Source: Candidatus Aenigmatarchaeota archaeon
GTDB taxonomy: Archaea > Aenigmatarchaeota > Aenigmatarchaeia > QMZP01
Direction of reading: 5' to 3'
Length of the DNA: 7,084 bases
Assembly (NCBI GenBank): GCA_017609225.1
Contig: JAFCEK010000046.1
Coordinates: 1-7,084, forward strand
This document shows positions 1 to 6,440 of this stretch, piece by piece; position 1 is the stretch's first letter; each line of letters opens with the position of its first letter. The notes beneath the pieces are model-generated. The model was not told the origin of the DNA and did no database searches. It worked only from the letters and a program-made list of their open reading frames with translations. A program made the translations under genes and the position numbers.

Positions 1-1095
1 TCCCCTGAAGTCAAACAGTATCTTTGCAATATCAGAAACCTTGTCCAGAAGGTCTGCAGGCCCCCTGCCTGACTTTATGGTTTCCAGAAGCTCTCTTGCC
101 TCCAGTGCAGGCCCTATGGCATAACCAATCGGCTGGTCACCATATGTGGAAATGCATGCAACCTTCATTCCCATTCTCCTTCCAAGTTCAATAAACTGGT
201 TCGCCAGATCCTCAGCCTCGGTTGTTGTCTTGACTTTCATTCTCCTTCCTGTGGGTATGTCTATCACAAGGTATCTTGCCTTTACAGCATGCTTCTTGCT
301 CATAACAGAAGGCAGGAGCAAAGGGTCAATAGAAAGCGGATACTCAATCCTGATAAACTTGTCATCAGCAGGAGACAGGTCAACGCCACCTCCCCAAACA
401 AGGCAGCCGTATGTTTTTCTTACAACCCTTTTTATCTCCCTGATGTTCAGATCAACAGGACACAGGCATTCAACCCTGTCCGCTGTTCCCGCAGGGGCAG
501 TTATCGCCCTGGAGCTTGTTTTGGGTATTGTCATTTTCATTGAGGCAATCACAGGAACCACAAGCATTGATGTTTTGTCACCCGGAACCCCTCCTATGCT
601 GTGCTTGTCATAAATATCCTTTTTGCCCAAATCCAGCGTCTCGCCGTGTGATGACATTGCCATTGACAGGGCAGTTGTCTCAGCCATGCTCATGCCATGC
701 TTTAAAAGGGAAGTGACAAAGGCAGTAATCTCAATGTCTGACAATCTGTTATTCACCACATCATCAACAATCTGCCTTATCTCAGCAGCCTTAAGCGCCT
801 TGCCTGCAAGTTTTCTTTTTATAAACCCAATGGATTCCGGTGGCCCCGCAGGCCTGACCCTTATCCTGGCGCCATCCCTCAGGGAGAAAAAATCCCTCAG
901 GCAGCCATAAAGCCCTATCTCCCCCTCAATTATAAAGCTTTCTGCTATGTTTACAATAGCTGTGCTTGTTTTTCCCCTCATGGCCAGCCTGACCCTGTCC
1001 ATGGGCTTTACATCAAGCTCCTCTGCATCCCTTTTGTTAAGAATCACTACAGGACTGTCTGCCTCCAGTTCAAGATTCCTTACCCTCAGAAGCAT
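1..1095 (-). CDS. deoA: AMP phosphorylase, N-terminal 365 residues (runs off left edge)
   Basis: Archaeal AMP phosphorylase (thymidine phosphorylase superfamily). The known family reaction is AMP + phosphate to adenine + ribose 1,5-bisphosphate, which feeds the archaeal route through ribose-1,5-bisphosphate isomerase and form III RuBisCO in the cytoplasm. Translating the minus strand gives an N-terminal family-specific domain (about residues 1-85), a helical glycosyltransferase-3 N domain (about 90-155) and the start of the catalytic domain. Recognisable motifs are KHSIGGVPGDKT (164-175), IPKTSSRAIT followed by AGTAD (190-206), CLVWGGGVDLSPADD (231-245), LSIDP (254-258), SVMSKK (263-268) and IDIPTG (278-283). 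IPKTSSRAIT and HSIGGVPG separate this group from bacterial thymidine phosphorylase. The family is about 500 residues, so roughly 140 C-terminal residues lie outside the window. The ATG at 1095 is the first start after an in-frame TAA six bases upstream; no Shine-Dalgarno is seen, which fits a leaderless message. The symbol deoA follows common archaeal annotation usage. Confidence 0.93.
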   Translation of the reverse strand, partial: MLLRVRNLELEADSPVVILNKRDAEELDVKPMDRVRLAMRGKTSTAIVNIAESFIIEGEIGLYGCLRDFFSLRDGARIRVRPAGPPESIGFIKRKLAGKALKAAEIRQIVDDVVNNRLSDIEITAFVTSLLKHGMSMAETTALSMAMSSHGETLDLGKKDIYDKHSIGGVPGDKTSMLVVPVIASMKMTIPKTSSRAITAPAGTADRVECLCPVDLNIREIKRVVRKTYGCLVWGGGVDLSPADDKFIRIEYPLSIDPLLLPSVMSKKHAVKARYLVIDIPTGRRMKVKTTTEAEDLANQFIELGRRMGMKVACISTYGDQPIGYAIGPALEARELLETIKSGRGPADLLDKVSDIAKILFDFRG

Positions 1096-1117
1096 ATTTT
1101 ATATTTGTCAGCCCGGC

Positions 1118-1124
1118 TTAAATT
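1118..1124 (-). promoter_or_regulatory. Candidate TATA box for AMP phosphorylase (leaderless)
   Basis: On the minus strand an AATTTAA element is centred 26 bases before the ATG at 1095. An archaeal TATA box sits about 25 bases before the transcription start, so the message would begin at or next to the start codon. There is no Shine-Dalgarno between them. A second AT-rich patch directly before the ATG is too close to act as a TATA box for this start. Confidence 0.4.
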
Positions 1125-1230
1125 GTTAAATCTTCGCAGGTTAATCATATAAGAGAATTGATTCTTAAAAACCAGAAGCAGGAAGCCATGCAATACCACT
1201 GCCCAATAGTAAACCGACACCATGCAAACC

Positions 1231-1238
1231 TTTATAAA
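1231..1238 (+). promoter_or_regulatory. TATA box of the MC1 gene
   Basis: TTTATAAA is a near-ideal archaeal TATA box, preceded by a purine-containing patch (GCAAACC) where a TFB recognition element would lie. Transcription would start near 1258-1262, leaving a 5' leader of about 45 bases that contains the Shine-Dalgarno at 1292-1297. The rest of 1096-1304 shows no gene. Confidence 0.6.
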
Positions 1239-1291
1239 GAAACAAAGCAATAAATATTCACAAAACCAAACAGCGCTAAATGATTTCAGAA

Positions 1292-1297
1292 AGGAGG
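1292..1297 (+). promoter_or_regulatory. Strong Shine-Dalgarno for MC1
   Basis: AGGAGG lies 7 bases before the ATG at 1305. This is the best ribosome binding site in the window. It fixes the start at 1305 and suggests high expression, as expected for a chromatin protein. Confidence 0.8.
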
Positions 1298-1304
1298 AAA
1301 AATT

Positions 1305-1595
1305 ATGGCAAAAAAAGCAAAAAAGAAATACTACATAATGAAAGCAGGAAGAAAGGTTGCGATATTCACAGGAAGGCAACCAAGACAGGCAGCTCTGAAG
1401 GCAGCAACAAGGGGCTACAAGGACATCAAGCTGAGAGAGAGAGGAAGAAGGAACAAGGATGGAACATATACAATCCATGTCTTCAAGGGAAGCAGGAAGA
1501 AGGTTTCTGTTTCAGCTGATGTGGACTGGCTGCCATCAAGTGTTTGGAAGCCTGTTGTGAAAAAAGTAAAGATTGAAAGAGTAAAAAAGATTTGA
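1305..1595 (+). CDS. MC1-type non-histone chromosomal protein
   Basis: A 96-residue basic protein of the archaeal MC1 family, small monomeric DNA-binding proteins that sharply bend DNA and pack the chromosome (family knowledge from Methanosarcina). The match is clear by eye: IFTGRQPRQAALKAATRG (20-37), IKLRERG (41-47), IHVFKG (57-62), and DWLPSSVWKP followed by VKKVKIERVKK (74 to the end). These correspond to the family blocks FTGKQPRQAALKAA, IRLRERG, VHVFK and DWMPxxxxKP. The N terminus begins with a Lys-rich tract (MAKKAKKKYY). A Trp that follows VFKA in the Methanosarcina protein, as I recall it, is replaced here by GSRKK; W75 and W81 are present. Length is normal for the family (about 90-100). 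It is transcribed alone from its own TATA box with a strong Shine-Dalgarno and ends in a T-rich terminator. Overlapping frames on either strand are shadows. Confidence 0.92.
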   Translation: MAKKAKKKYYIMKAGRKVAIFTGRQPRQAALKAATRGYKDIKLRERGRRNKDGTYTIHVFKGSRKKVSVSADVDWLPSSVWKPVVKKVKIERVKKI

Positions 1596-1597
1596 TT

Positions 1598-1634
1598 AAG
1601 GGGGTTTGATTTTTGCCCTTTCTTTTTTATTTTT
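1598..1634 (+). terminator. T-rich terminator after MC1
   Basis: Immediately after the MC1 stop there are successive T runs (1605-1607, 1610-1614, 1619-1628, 1630-1634), the usual archaeal termination signal. A weak AAGGG/CCCTT pairing (1598-1602 with 1616-1620, 13-base loop) lies just before the longest T run and may help, but archaeal termination does not need it. The convergent prepilin peptidase stop codon is at 1641, so the signal sits in a 45-base gap. Confidence 0.6.
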
Positions 1635-1640
1635 GCAGAT

Positions 1641-2477
1641 TCAGACAAAAAGCAGCAGAAGGTTTCCAAAAAACAGAGTGACAAACAGGGTTATTATAAA
1701 AACAGGCGCAAACCTGACGCCCTCCTTTATCCAGATTTTCCCGCCTTTTTTCTTTAGCTTCTTAACTTCCTCTTTATCCAGAACCCTCCATCTCTCGCCA
1801 ACAGGAACATCCCCCACCCTGAGGTCCTTGACACTTATCTGCTTCTTGAAAAAACTCTGCTCCATAAACCTTCCATAATGCATGAAAATTATTATGAATG
1901 CAAAAAACACAGGGAGCAGAAAAAGGTTCATCATCGCAGCCAGGGGTATGCCCCAGGAGGCATTCAGAAAATAAACAAGAAAAACACATGCAATGCCGAA
2001 TGCCAGTATAAGAGATGCAATGCCTTTCAGGTTTGACCTGAGCCCTGCAAAGAATTTCCTTGCAATTTCCGGGTTCCTGATGCCAAGGGCTATTGAGTAT
2101 ATTATAAGGTAAACAAACGCTATCAGGAAGAAATTAAAAATCATAACTGCAGGGAAAGGCAGGGCGCCAGACGGCTGAAACCCGGCGGAATTTGGAAACA
2201 GGAAGCCCAGAGCTCCAAGAAGCCATGCATCCCCATCACCCCACTGCCTTGTGAAATAAAGAAGAAGGCCAAATCCCAGAAAAACAAACACAACAATAAC
2301 AGATGAACCTATTATCCATATGTTGCCTTCAAGAAAGGAAAAAACAGCCCTCACAGCCAGCGTGCCCGCTATCATTGTATAGGGAAGCCAGTCCGGAAAC
2401 TCTGTGGTCTTTAAATCCAGCGCACCAGCAAGCCCGAAGCCGGCAATCCCTATTGCAAGAAGAATCCAGCCAAGCAT
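1641..2477 (-). CDS. Archaeal prepilin peptidase (A24 aspartic membrane protease)
   Basis: A 278-residue polytopic membrane protein of the GxGD aspartic protease group (A24, PibD/FlaK/EppA-like). It would cleave the signal peptide of type IV prepilins or prearchaellins at the inner face of the membrane before filament assembly. The first catalytic aspartate is D21 in the motif DLKTTEFPDWL after helix one. The second is D83 in GDGDAWLLGALG (80-91), the GxGD motif. Hydrophobic segments are near 3-20, 33-48, 53-75, 108-132, 152-171, 176-199 and 256-277. A hydrophilic region at about 201-255 (ISVKDLRVGDVPVGE, then KKKGGKIWIKEGVRFAP) resembles the C-terminal domain of one archaeal A24 subtype. I chose the ATG at 2477 over the upstream ATG at 2519, because GGAGG lies 6 bases before it and helix one follows at once; the 14 extra residues from 2519 look non-natural. 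It is divergent from the F-type platform gene, with which it most likely works. Confidence 0.88.
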   Translation of the reverse strand: MLGWILLAIGIAGFGLAGALDLKTTEFPDWLPYTMIAGTLAVRAVFSFLEGNIWIIGSSVIVVFVFLGFGLLLYFTRQWGDGDAWLLGALGFLFPNSAGFQPSGALPFPAVMIFNFFLIAFVYLIIYSIALGIRNPEIARKFFAGLRSNLKGIASLILAFGIACVFLVYFLNASWGIPLAAMMNLFLLPVFFAFIIIFMHYGRFMEQSFFKKQISVKDLRVGDVPVGERWRVLDKEEVKKLKKKGGKIWIKEGVRFAPVFIITLFVTLFFGNLLLLFV

Positions 2478-2483
2478 ATTATG

Positions 2484-2488
2484 CCTCC
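2484..2488 (-). promoter_or_regulatory. Shine-Dalgarno deciding the prepilin peptidase start
   Basis: On the minus strand GGAGG sits 6 bases upstream of the ATG at 2477. This supports the shorter 278-residue protein over the 292-residue frame that starts at 2519. Confidence 0.7.
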
Positions 2489-2528
2489 AGACATCCCCCT
2501 GAAGCATGCAAATGAGCAAGTGTCATAA

Positions 2529-2537
2529 TTATTATAT
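2529..2537. promoter_or_regulatory. Shared divergent TATA element
   Basis: TTATTATAT (plus), read as ATATAATAA on the minus strand, is centred 25 bases before the platform gene ATG at 2558, so that message would be leaderless (no Shine-Dalgarno is seen there). On the minus strand the same element would place the prepilin peptidase start near 2508, giving a leader of about 30 bases that carries GGAGG. One AT-rich element could therefore serve both genes in this 80-base gap. Confidence 0.45.
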
Positions 2538-2557
2538 CCCGGGAACCAATATAAATT

Positions 2558-4666
2558 ATGGGGCTTTTTGACAAAAAAGAGAAAAAGGAAAGGGAAGAGA
2601 AAATAAAGGAAAGAGAAAGAGAGATGATACTCAGAACATACGCGAAAAGAACCATTCCCAGCGCTGCCAGAAAAATTCCAACAATAACAACAAGGGAATA
2701 CAGGATTTTCAGAAGAAAGGAAAAAAGAAAAAAAACATGGTATGAAACCCTTGTTAATATCTCTGAAAATTTTGTCAGGATTTCCCCAGGAAAGAAAATG
2801 GAAGAGGATATAAAGAGAGTTATAGCATTCACAGACATGAAGATAACACCCGAAGGCGTTATGGGGCTTCTTGTAACAACCATTATGTTTTTCGCTGTCA
2901 TAGGAATTGTAGCCATAATTACAGGAATTGTTCCAGCGATTGGCGGATTGATGGTAATAGTGCTTGGAGCGCTTATTGGCTATTATCTTATCCAGTATCC
3001 CAAGAATGTGCTGAAATCCATGAGGATTCAGGCAAGCTCCCAGATTGTGCTTGCGGTTCTGTACATGGTTGTGTCAATGAGAATTTCGCCGAATCTTGAA
3101 AGAGCGCTGAGATTTGCAGCTGCCAACACATCAGGACCGCTTGCCTGGGACATGAGAAAGCTGCTCTGGGATATTGAGATGAGAAAATACTACTCTGCTG
3201 AAGATGCGCTGGACGCCTATATAGAAAAATGGAAGCCCGAAAACGAGGAATTTGCCGAAGCCCTGAGAATGATAAGGGACTCCCAGAGCCAGGCACCCCA
3301 GAGAGCCATGCAGGAGCTGGATGAAGCGCTAAACCTTATACTGACAGGAACCAAGACAAGAATGAAGCATTATTCCCAGGACCTGAGGATGCCTGTTATG
3401 GTTATACACATGATGGGTATTGTTCTTCCAATGCTGGGAACCATAATGGCTCCGCTGGCTGCTGTTTTCATGGCAGACCTTGTGCAGCCCTGGCATTTCA
3501 TACTGGGCTATGACATAATACTCCCCATAGTGATAATATGGTTCATAAACACCACGCTAAGGAAAAGACCTGTAACAGTTCCGGAGGTGGATATATCAAG
3601 GCATCCTGATGTGCCGCCAAAAGGCAGGTTCTTTATAGGCAAAACAGCAGTCCCTGTATTGCCGTTTGCAGCCCTTGTACTGATACTGTTCCTGGCGCTT
3701 CCCATTGGTTTTTTCATGCAGCATCCTGATTACCTTATGTCAGGCATGGCCAACAGGAATGTTTCAGTAAATTCCCTCCTGATGTCAACCATGATAATAC
3801 TGGGCATTGGAATATCCCTTGCTGTTTACTTCATACTTTCTAATTACCAGAGAATCAGCATACAGACAAACATAGAAAAAACAGAGGGTGAGTTTGAAAT
3901 CGCGCTTTTCCAGCTGGGAAACAGAATAGCAGGCGGAACTCCCACAGAGGTTGCTGTTGAAAAATCCATAGGCGACATGAAGGACCTTGAAATAGCAGGC
4001 ATGTTCAAGATAATACTTCGCAACATAAGAAATCTGGGCCTAACCTTTGAGCAGGCGCTTTTTGACCCGACCTGGGGAGCGCTGAAGTTCTATCCTTCAA
4101 AGCTTATAAGAAACATCATGTACACAGTAGTGGACACAGCAAAAAAAGGAACCAGCTATGCATCTGAAGGCATGCTAAGAATTGCCAAATACCTCAAAAA
4201 CATAAGAGAAACGCAGGAATATATCAGGGATATGCTTTCTGAAACAAGCTCCTCAATGAAATTCCAGGCATACTTTCTAACTCCGCTGATAACAGGCCTT
4301 ATTGTTTCCATGTCTGATGTGATAGTGCAGGTTCTTTCAAAACTCGGGCAGTATCTTGAAGGCATGGGATTCGGGCAGCAGCTTGGCCTGCCTGATGTTT
4401 CTGCTGCCTTTGGAAACATGGAGGCATCCGTATCACCGGAGCTGTTCCAGCTTATAGTCGGCATTTATCTTATTGAGGTTGTTATCATACTGGGCATGTT
4501 TCTCACAAAAATCGGCTCGGGCGAGAACAGGAGCCTTATGTGGCTTTCCACAGGCAAGATGCTGTTAATCTCTGTTATTGTGTATTTTCTTGTTGCAATT
4601 ATGGCGAGCAGCATGTTCGGAGAGCTTATACGCTCGGCACTGTCAAGTCTGGGAATAGCAGGCTAG
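2558..4666 (+). CDS. Type II/IV secretion F-domain platform protein (FlaJ/TadC-like)
   Basis: A 702-residue membrane protein of the archaeal T2SSF family (FlaJ/ArlJ, TadC, PilC relatives), the integral membrane platform on which a GspE/FlaI-type ATPase assembles pilin-like subunits. Two F-type cytoplasmic helical domains are visible, each flanked by membrane segments. The first spans about 155-280, with LYMVVSMRISPNLERALRFAA at its start. The second spans about 437-570, with FQLGNRIAGGTPTEVAVEKS and LGLTFEQAL. Predicted membrane segments lie near 101-121, 125-146, 280-304, 316-333, 366-386, 406-427, 571-591, 629-650 and 666-684. The N terminus (1-60) is cytoplasmic and highly charged (KEKKEREEKIKEREREM), perhaps a short coiled coil or ATPase contact. 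The length and two-domain form fit the larger archaeal members. The ATG at 2558 lacks a Shine-Dalgarno and is probably leaderless. The divergent prepilin peptidase supports a pilus or archaellum role. Partner ATPase and pilins are not in the window, so archaellum, adhesion pilus and other filament cannot be told apart. Confidence 0.88.
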   Translation: MGLFDKKEKKEREEKIKEREREMILRTYAKRTIPSAARKIPTITTREYRIFRRKEKRKKTWYETLVNISENFVRISPGKKMEEDIKRVIAFTDMKITPEGVMGLLVTTIMFFAVIGIVAIITGIVPAIGGLMVIVLGALIGYYLIQYPKNVLKSMRIQASSQIVLAVLYMVVSMRISPNLERALRFAAANTSGPLAWDMRKLLWDIEMRKYYSAEDALDAYIEKWKPENEEFAEALRMIRDSQSQAPQRAMQELDEALNLILTGTKTRMKHYSQDLRMPVMVIHMMGIVLPMLGTIMAPLAAVFMADLVQPWHFILGYDIILPIVIIWFINTTLRKRPVTVPEVDISRHPDVPPKGRFFIGKTAVPVLPFAALVLILFLALPIGFFMQHPDYLMSGMANRNVSVNSLLMSTMIILGIGISLAVYFILSNYQRISIQTNIEKTEGEFEIALFQLGNRIAGGTPTEVAVEKSIGDMKDLEIAGMFKIILRNIRNLGLTFEQALFDPTWGALKFYPSKLIRNIMYTVVDTAKKGTSYASEGMLRIAKYLKNIRETQEYIRDMLSETSSSMKFQAYFLTPLITGLIVSMSDVIVQVLSKLGQYLEGMGFGQQLGLPDVSAAFGNMEASVSPELFQLIVGIYLIEVVIILGMFLTKIGSGENRSLMWLSTGKMLLISVIVYFLVAIMASSMFGELIRSALSSLGIAG

Positions 4667-4669
4667 CCC

Positions 4670-6331
4670 TCACTTGTGAGCAAAAGCAACAACTATCCTG
4701 TTCTTTGTTTTTGAGTCGATCCTTCCAAAACCTATTCTCTCCATCTGTATGATATCGCCTTTTTTAAGCTTTGCCATGGCAGGTTCCCCTATTCCTTTTT
4801 CTGTCCCGTCCGGCTTCAGAATCTCAACCTGAACATTCGGAACAGAAACCCATTGTATTTTCTGCATGCTCTGTTCGATTCTGTTGTCAGTGTAAAACCC
4901 GTCTTTGAGCTTGAGCCTGATGTTTCCCAGCCCCTTGAGCCTTATCTCCTTTCCATGGAATGCCTTCCAGTCCTTCTCTGATATATTTATCTCGTTCAGG
5001 TTAACAGGAATGGTTTTCTTTCCCCTCCCCGGAAAATCAGGATGCAGCTGCTCTTTTACAGATTTTATTTCCGGTGCGCCTTTAACCGAAATAGTCACCG
5101 GATTCAGCACAACCATATACCTGTTGGCTTTGGGATCTATAATCTTTCTGTTCATTGCCTCCAGATTGCCCAGGTTCAGCTTTATGTCTGTTTTTGAAAG
5201 GGAGCATGTGAGCGAGAAGCTCTTTATTGCCTCTGGCCGGAATCCCCTTCTTATAAGAGACCTGATTGTATGGAGCTTTATATCATCCCAGCCGGAGTAT
5301 TTGCCTGATTTTATGCCCTCCTTTATGTCTCTTGTATGCATCTTTTCTCCCGGAAGATAAATCATGCCAAAATTTGTAACGCTGGGAGCCTTCCATCCCA
5401 GCGCCCTGTATATCCTTTCCTGAACCCATGTATTGTGCTCATGCTCCTTTCCCCTGAATATATGCGTTACGCCTGTCAGATGGTCCTCCACAGCATTGGC
5501 AAAATTGTAAAGAGGCCATACCTTGTACTTGCTCCCAACCAATGGATGGTTCCCTTCCAGGATTCTCAGCATTGGCGGGTCCCTGAAAACAGGATTCGGA
5601 TTTTTCATGGAGGTTTTCAGCCTGACAACGCATTCCCCCTCCCTGTATTTTCCCCTGAGCATATCCTTCCAAATCTTCAGGTTCTCTCCTGCAGGCCTGT
5701 TCCTGCCAGCAGATTCCCCCTTTTCTTTTTTGAGCCTTCTAAAATCCTCTGCTGATGTGAAATCAACATAAAAAACACCCCTCTTTATAAGCTCCTCTGC
5801 ATATTTGTAGAAAACCTTCATGTCCCTTGACTCTATAAAAACCCTGTCAGGCCTTGCCTCAAGCATGGCAAGGTCCTCCTCTATCATTTTGTAATAAGAT
5901 TTCTCCACAACCCTGGGGTCTGTATCCTCAAACCTCAGATAGAATTTCCCCTTGTACTGCCTGGCATAGGCATAGCTGAGCAGAACAGCCCTGAGGGCAT
6001 GCAGCAAATTAAGCGGACCGCTGGGACATGGTGCAAACCTGGTAACAACCTTTCCCATCCTGGCATCCCTTAAAGGAGGAAGCCCTTCCTGCTTTTTCAC
6101 TTCCCTGGAAAGAAGTTTTTTGTCAATTCCCTCAAGCTGCCCTCTCTGCTCTTCCGGAGAAAGTTTGTTAACATCAGAAACCGCCTTTTCTACCTGCTTT
6201 CTGACATTGTTAACATTTTTCCTCAAATCAGGATTCTCTGCCAGAACCTTGCCAAGCACTGCCCCGGCATCAGCTTTGCCATTGTAAAAAACAGCATTCT
6301 GCAGTGCATATTTCCTTATCAGCCTGTCCAT
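4670..6331 (-). CDS. gltX: Glutamyl-tRNA synthetase, archaeal type
   Basis: A 553-residue class I aminoacyl-tRNA synthetase that charges glutamate onto tRNA(Glu). In most archaea the enzyme is non-discriminating and also makes Glu-tRNA(Gln) for GatDE; that role is inferred. An N-terminal helical region (about 1-90) is followed by the catalytic core: RFAPCPSGPLNLLHA (98-112, HIGH region), YLRFEDTDPR (131-140), VWPLYNFANAVEDHLTGVTHIFRGKEH (271-297), GEKMHTRDIKEGIKSGKYSGWDD (328-350, KMSKS region), and IRSLIRRGFRPEAIKSF (356-372). A beta-rich anticodon-binding part typical of archaeal/eukaryal GluRS/GlnRS follows (about 395-553). Length matches archaeal relatives. Oddities: HIGH reads NLLH, keeping only the second His, and the KMSKS equivalent (archaeal LSTSKI) reads MHTRDI. 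The ATG at 6331 is the first after an in-frame TAA nine bases upstream, with no Shine-Dalgarno. Its stop lies 3 bases from that of the convergent platform gene. Confidence 0.92.
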   Translation of the reverse strand: MDRLIRKYALQNAVFYNGKADAGAVLGKVLAENPDLRKNVNNVRKQVEKAVSDVNKLSPEEQRGQLEGIDKKLLSREVKKQEGLPPLRDARMGKVVTRFAPCPSGPLNLLHALRAVLLSYAYARQYKGKFYLRFEDTDPRVVEKSYYKMIEEDLAMLEARPDRVFIESRDMKVFYKYAEELIKRGVFYVDFTSAEDFRRLKKEKGESAGRNRPAGENLKIWKDMLRGKYREGECVVRLKTSMKNPNPVFRDPPMLRILEGNHPLVGSKYKVWPLYNFANAVEDHLTGVTHIFRGKEHEHNTWVQERIYRALGWKAPSVTNFGMIYLPGEKMHTRDIKEGIKSGKYSGWDDIKLHTIRSLIRRGFRPEAIKSFSLTCSLSKTDIKLNLGNLEAMNRKIIDPKANRYMVVLNPVTISVKGAPEIKSVKEQLHPDFPGRGKKTIPVNLNEINISEKDWKAFHGKEIRLKGLGNIRLKLKDGFYTDNRIEQSMQKIQWVSVPNVQVEILKPDGTEKGIGEPAMAKLKKGDIIQMERIGFGRIDSKTKNRIVVAFAHK

Positions 6332-6350
6332 AATATATAATTACAGCCAG

Positions 6351-6360
6351 GATTTATTAA
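6351..6360 (-). promoter_or_regulatory. Candidate TATA box for gltX (leaderless)
   Basis: On the minus strand TTAATAAATC is centred about 24 bases before the ATG at 6331. With no Shine-Dalgarno in between, transcription would begin at or beside the start codon. Confidence 0.5.
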
Positions 6361-6440
6361 GCTGGATACAATCAGCGCAGATTGGAAGCTTACTCCCGTT
6401 CGTTTATTCATTTCGTTTCGGATATTATGGAAAACTGCAA

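Noticed and set aside
146..910. Several plus-strand open frames in the first kilobase
   Set aside because: They lie opposite the AMP phosphorylase gene, whose translation matches the family along its whole length; none resembles a known protein or has a Shine-Dalgarno.
1140..1165. Small palindrome AGAATTGATTCT between AMP phosphorylase and MC1
   Set aside because: Only 5 bp per arm in AT-rich DNA, easily due to chance, and not placed next to either promoter in a way that suggests an operator.
2478..2519. Longer prepilin peptidase start at 2519 (14 extra residues)
   Set aside because: GGAGG is correctly placed for the ATG at 2477, the first membrane helix follows at once, and the expected transcript start near 2508 would exclude the upstream ATG.
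2479..2916. Minus-strand 145-residue open frame with hydrophobic runs
   Set aside because: It is the complement of the platform gene's charged and membrane-spanning codons; hydrophobic shadows are expected there.
4905..5771. Plus-strand open frames of 82-151 residues inside gltX
   Set aside because: They are shadows of a clear full-length glutamyl-tRNA synthetase; composition is rich in Ser, Phe and Pro, as complement frames usually are.
6332..6408. 30-residue minus-strand frame overlapping the start of gltX
   Set aside because: It covers the gltX promoter, lacks a Shine-Dalgarno and has no recognisable character.
6365..6440. Possible tRNA or tRNA fragment (patches such as GCGCAG and CCCGTTCG)
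   Set aside because: No cloverleaf could be drawn on either strand; no paired T-arm with GTTCRANYC and no acceptor stem was found.
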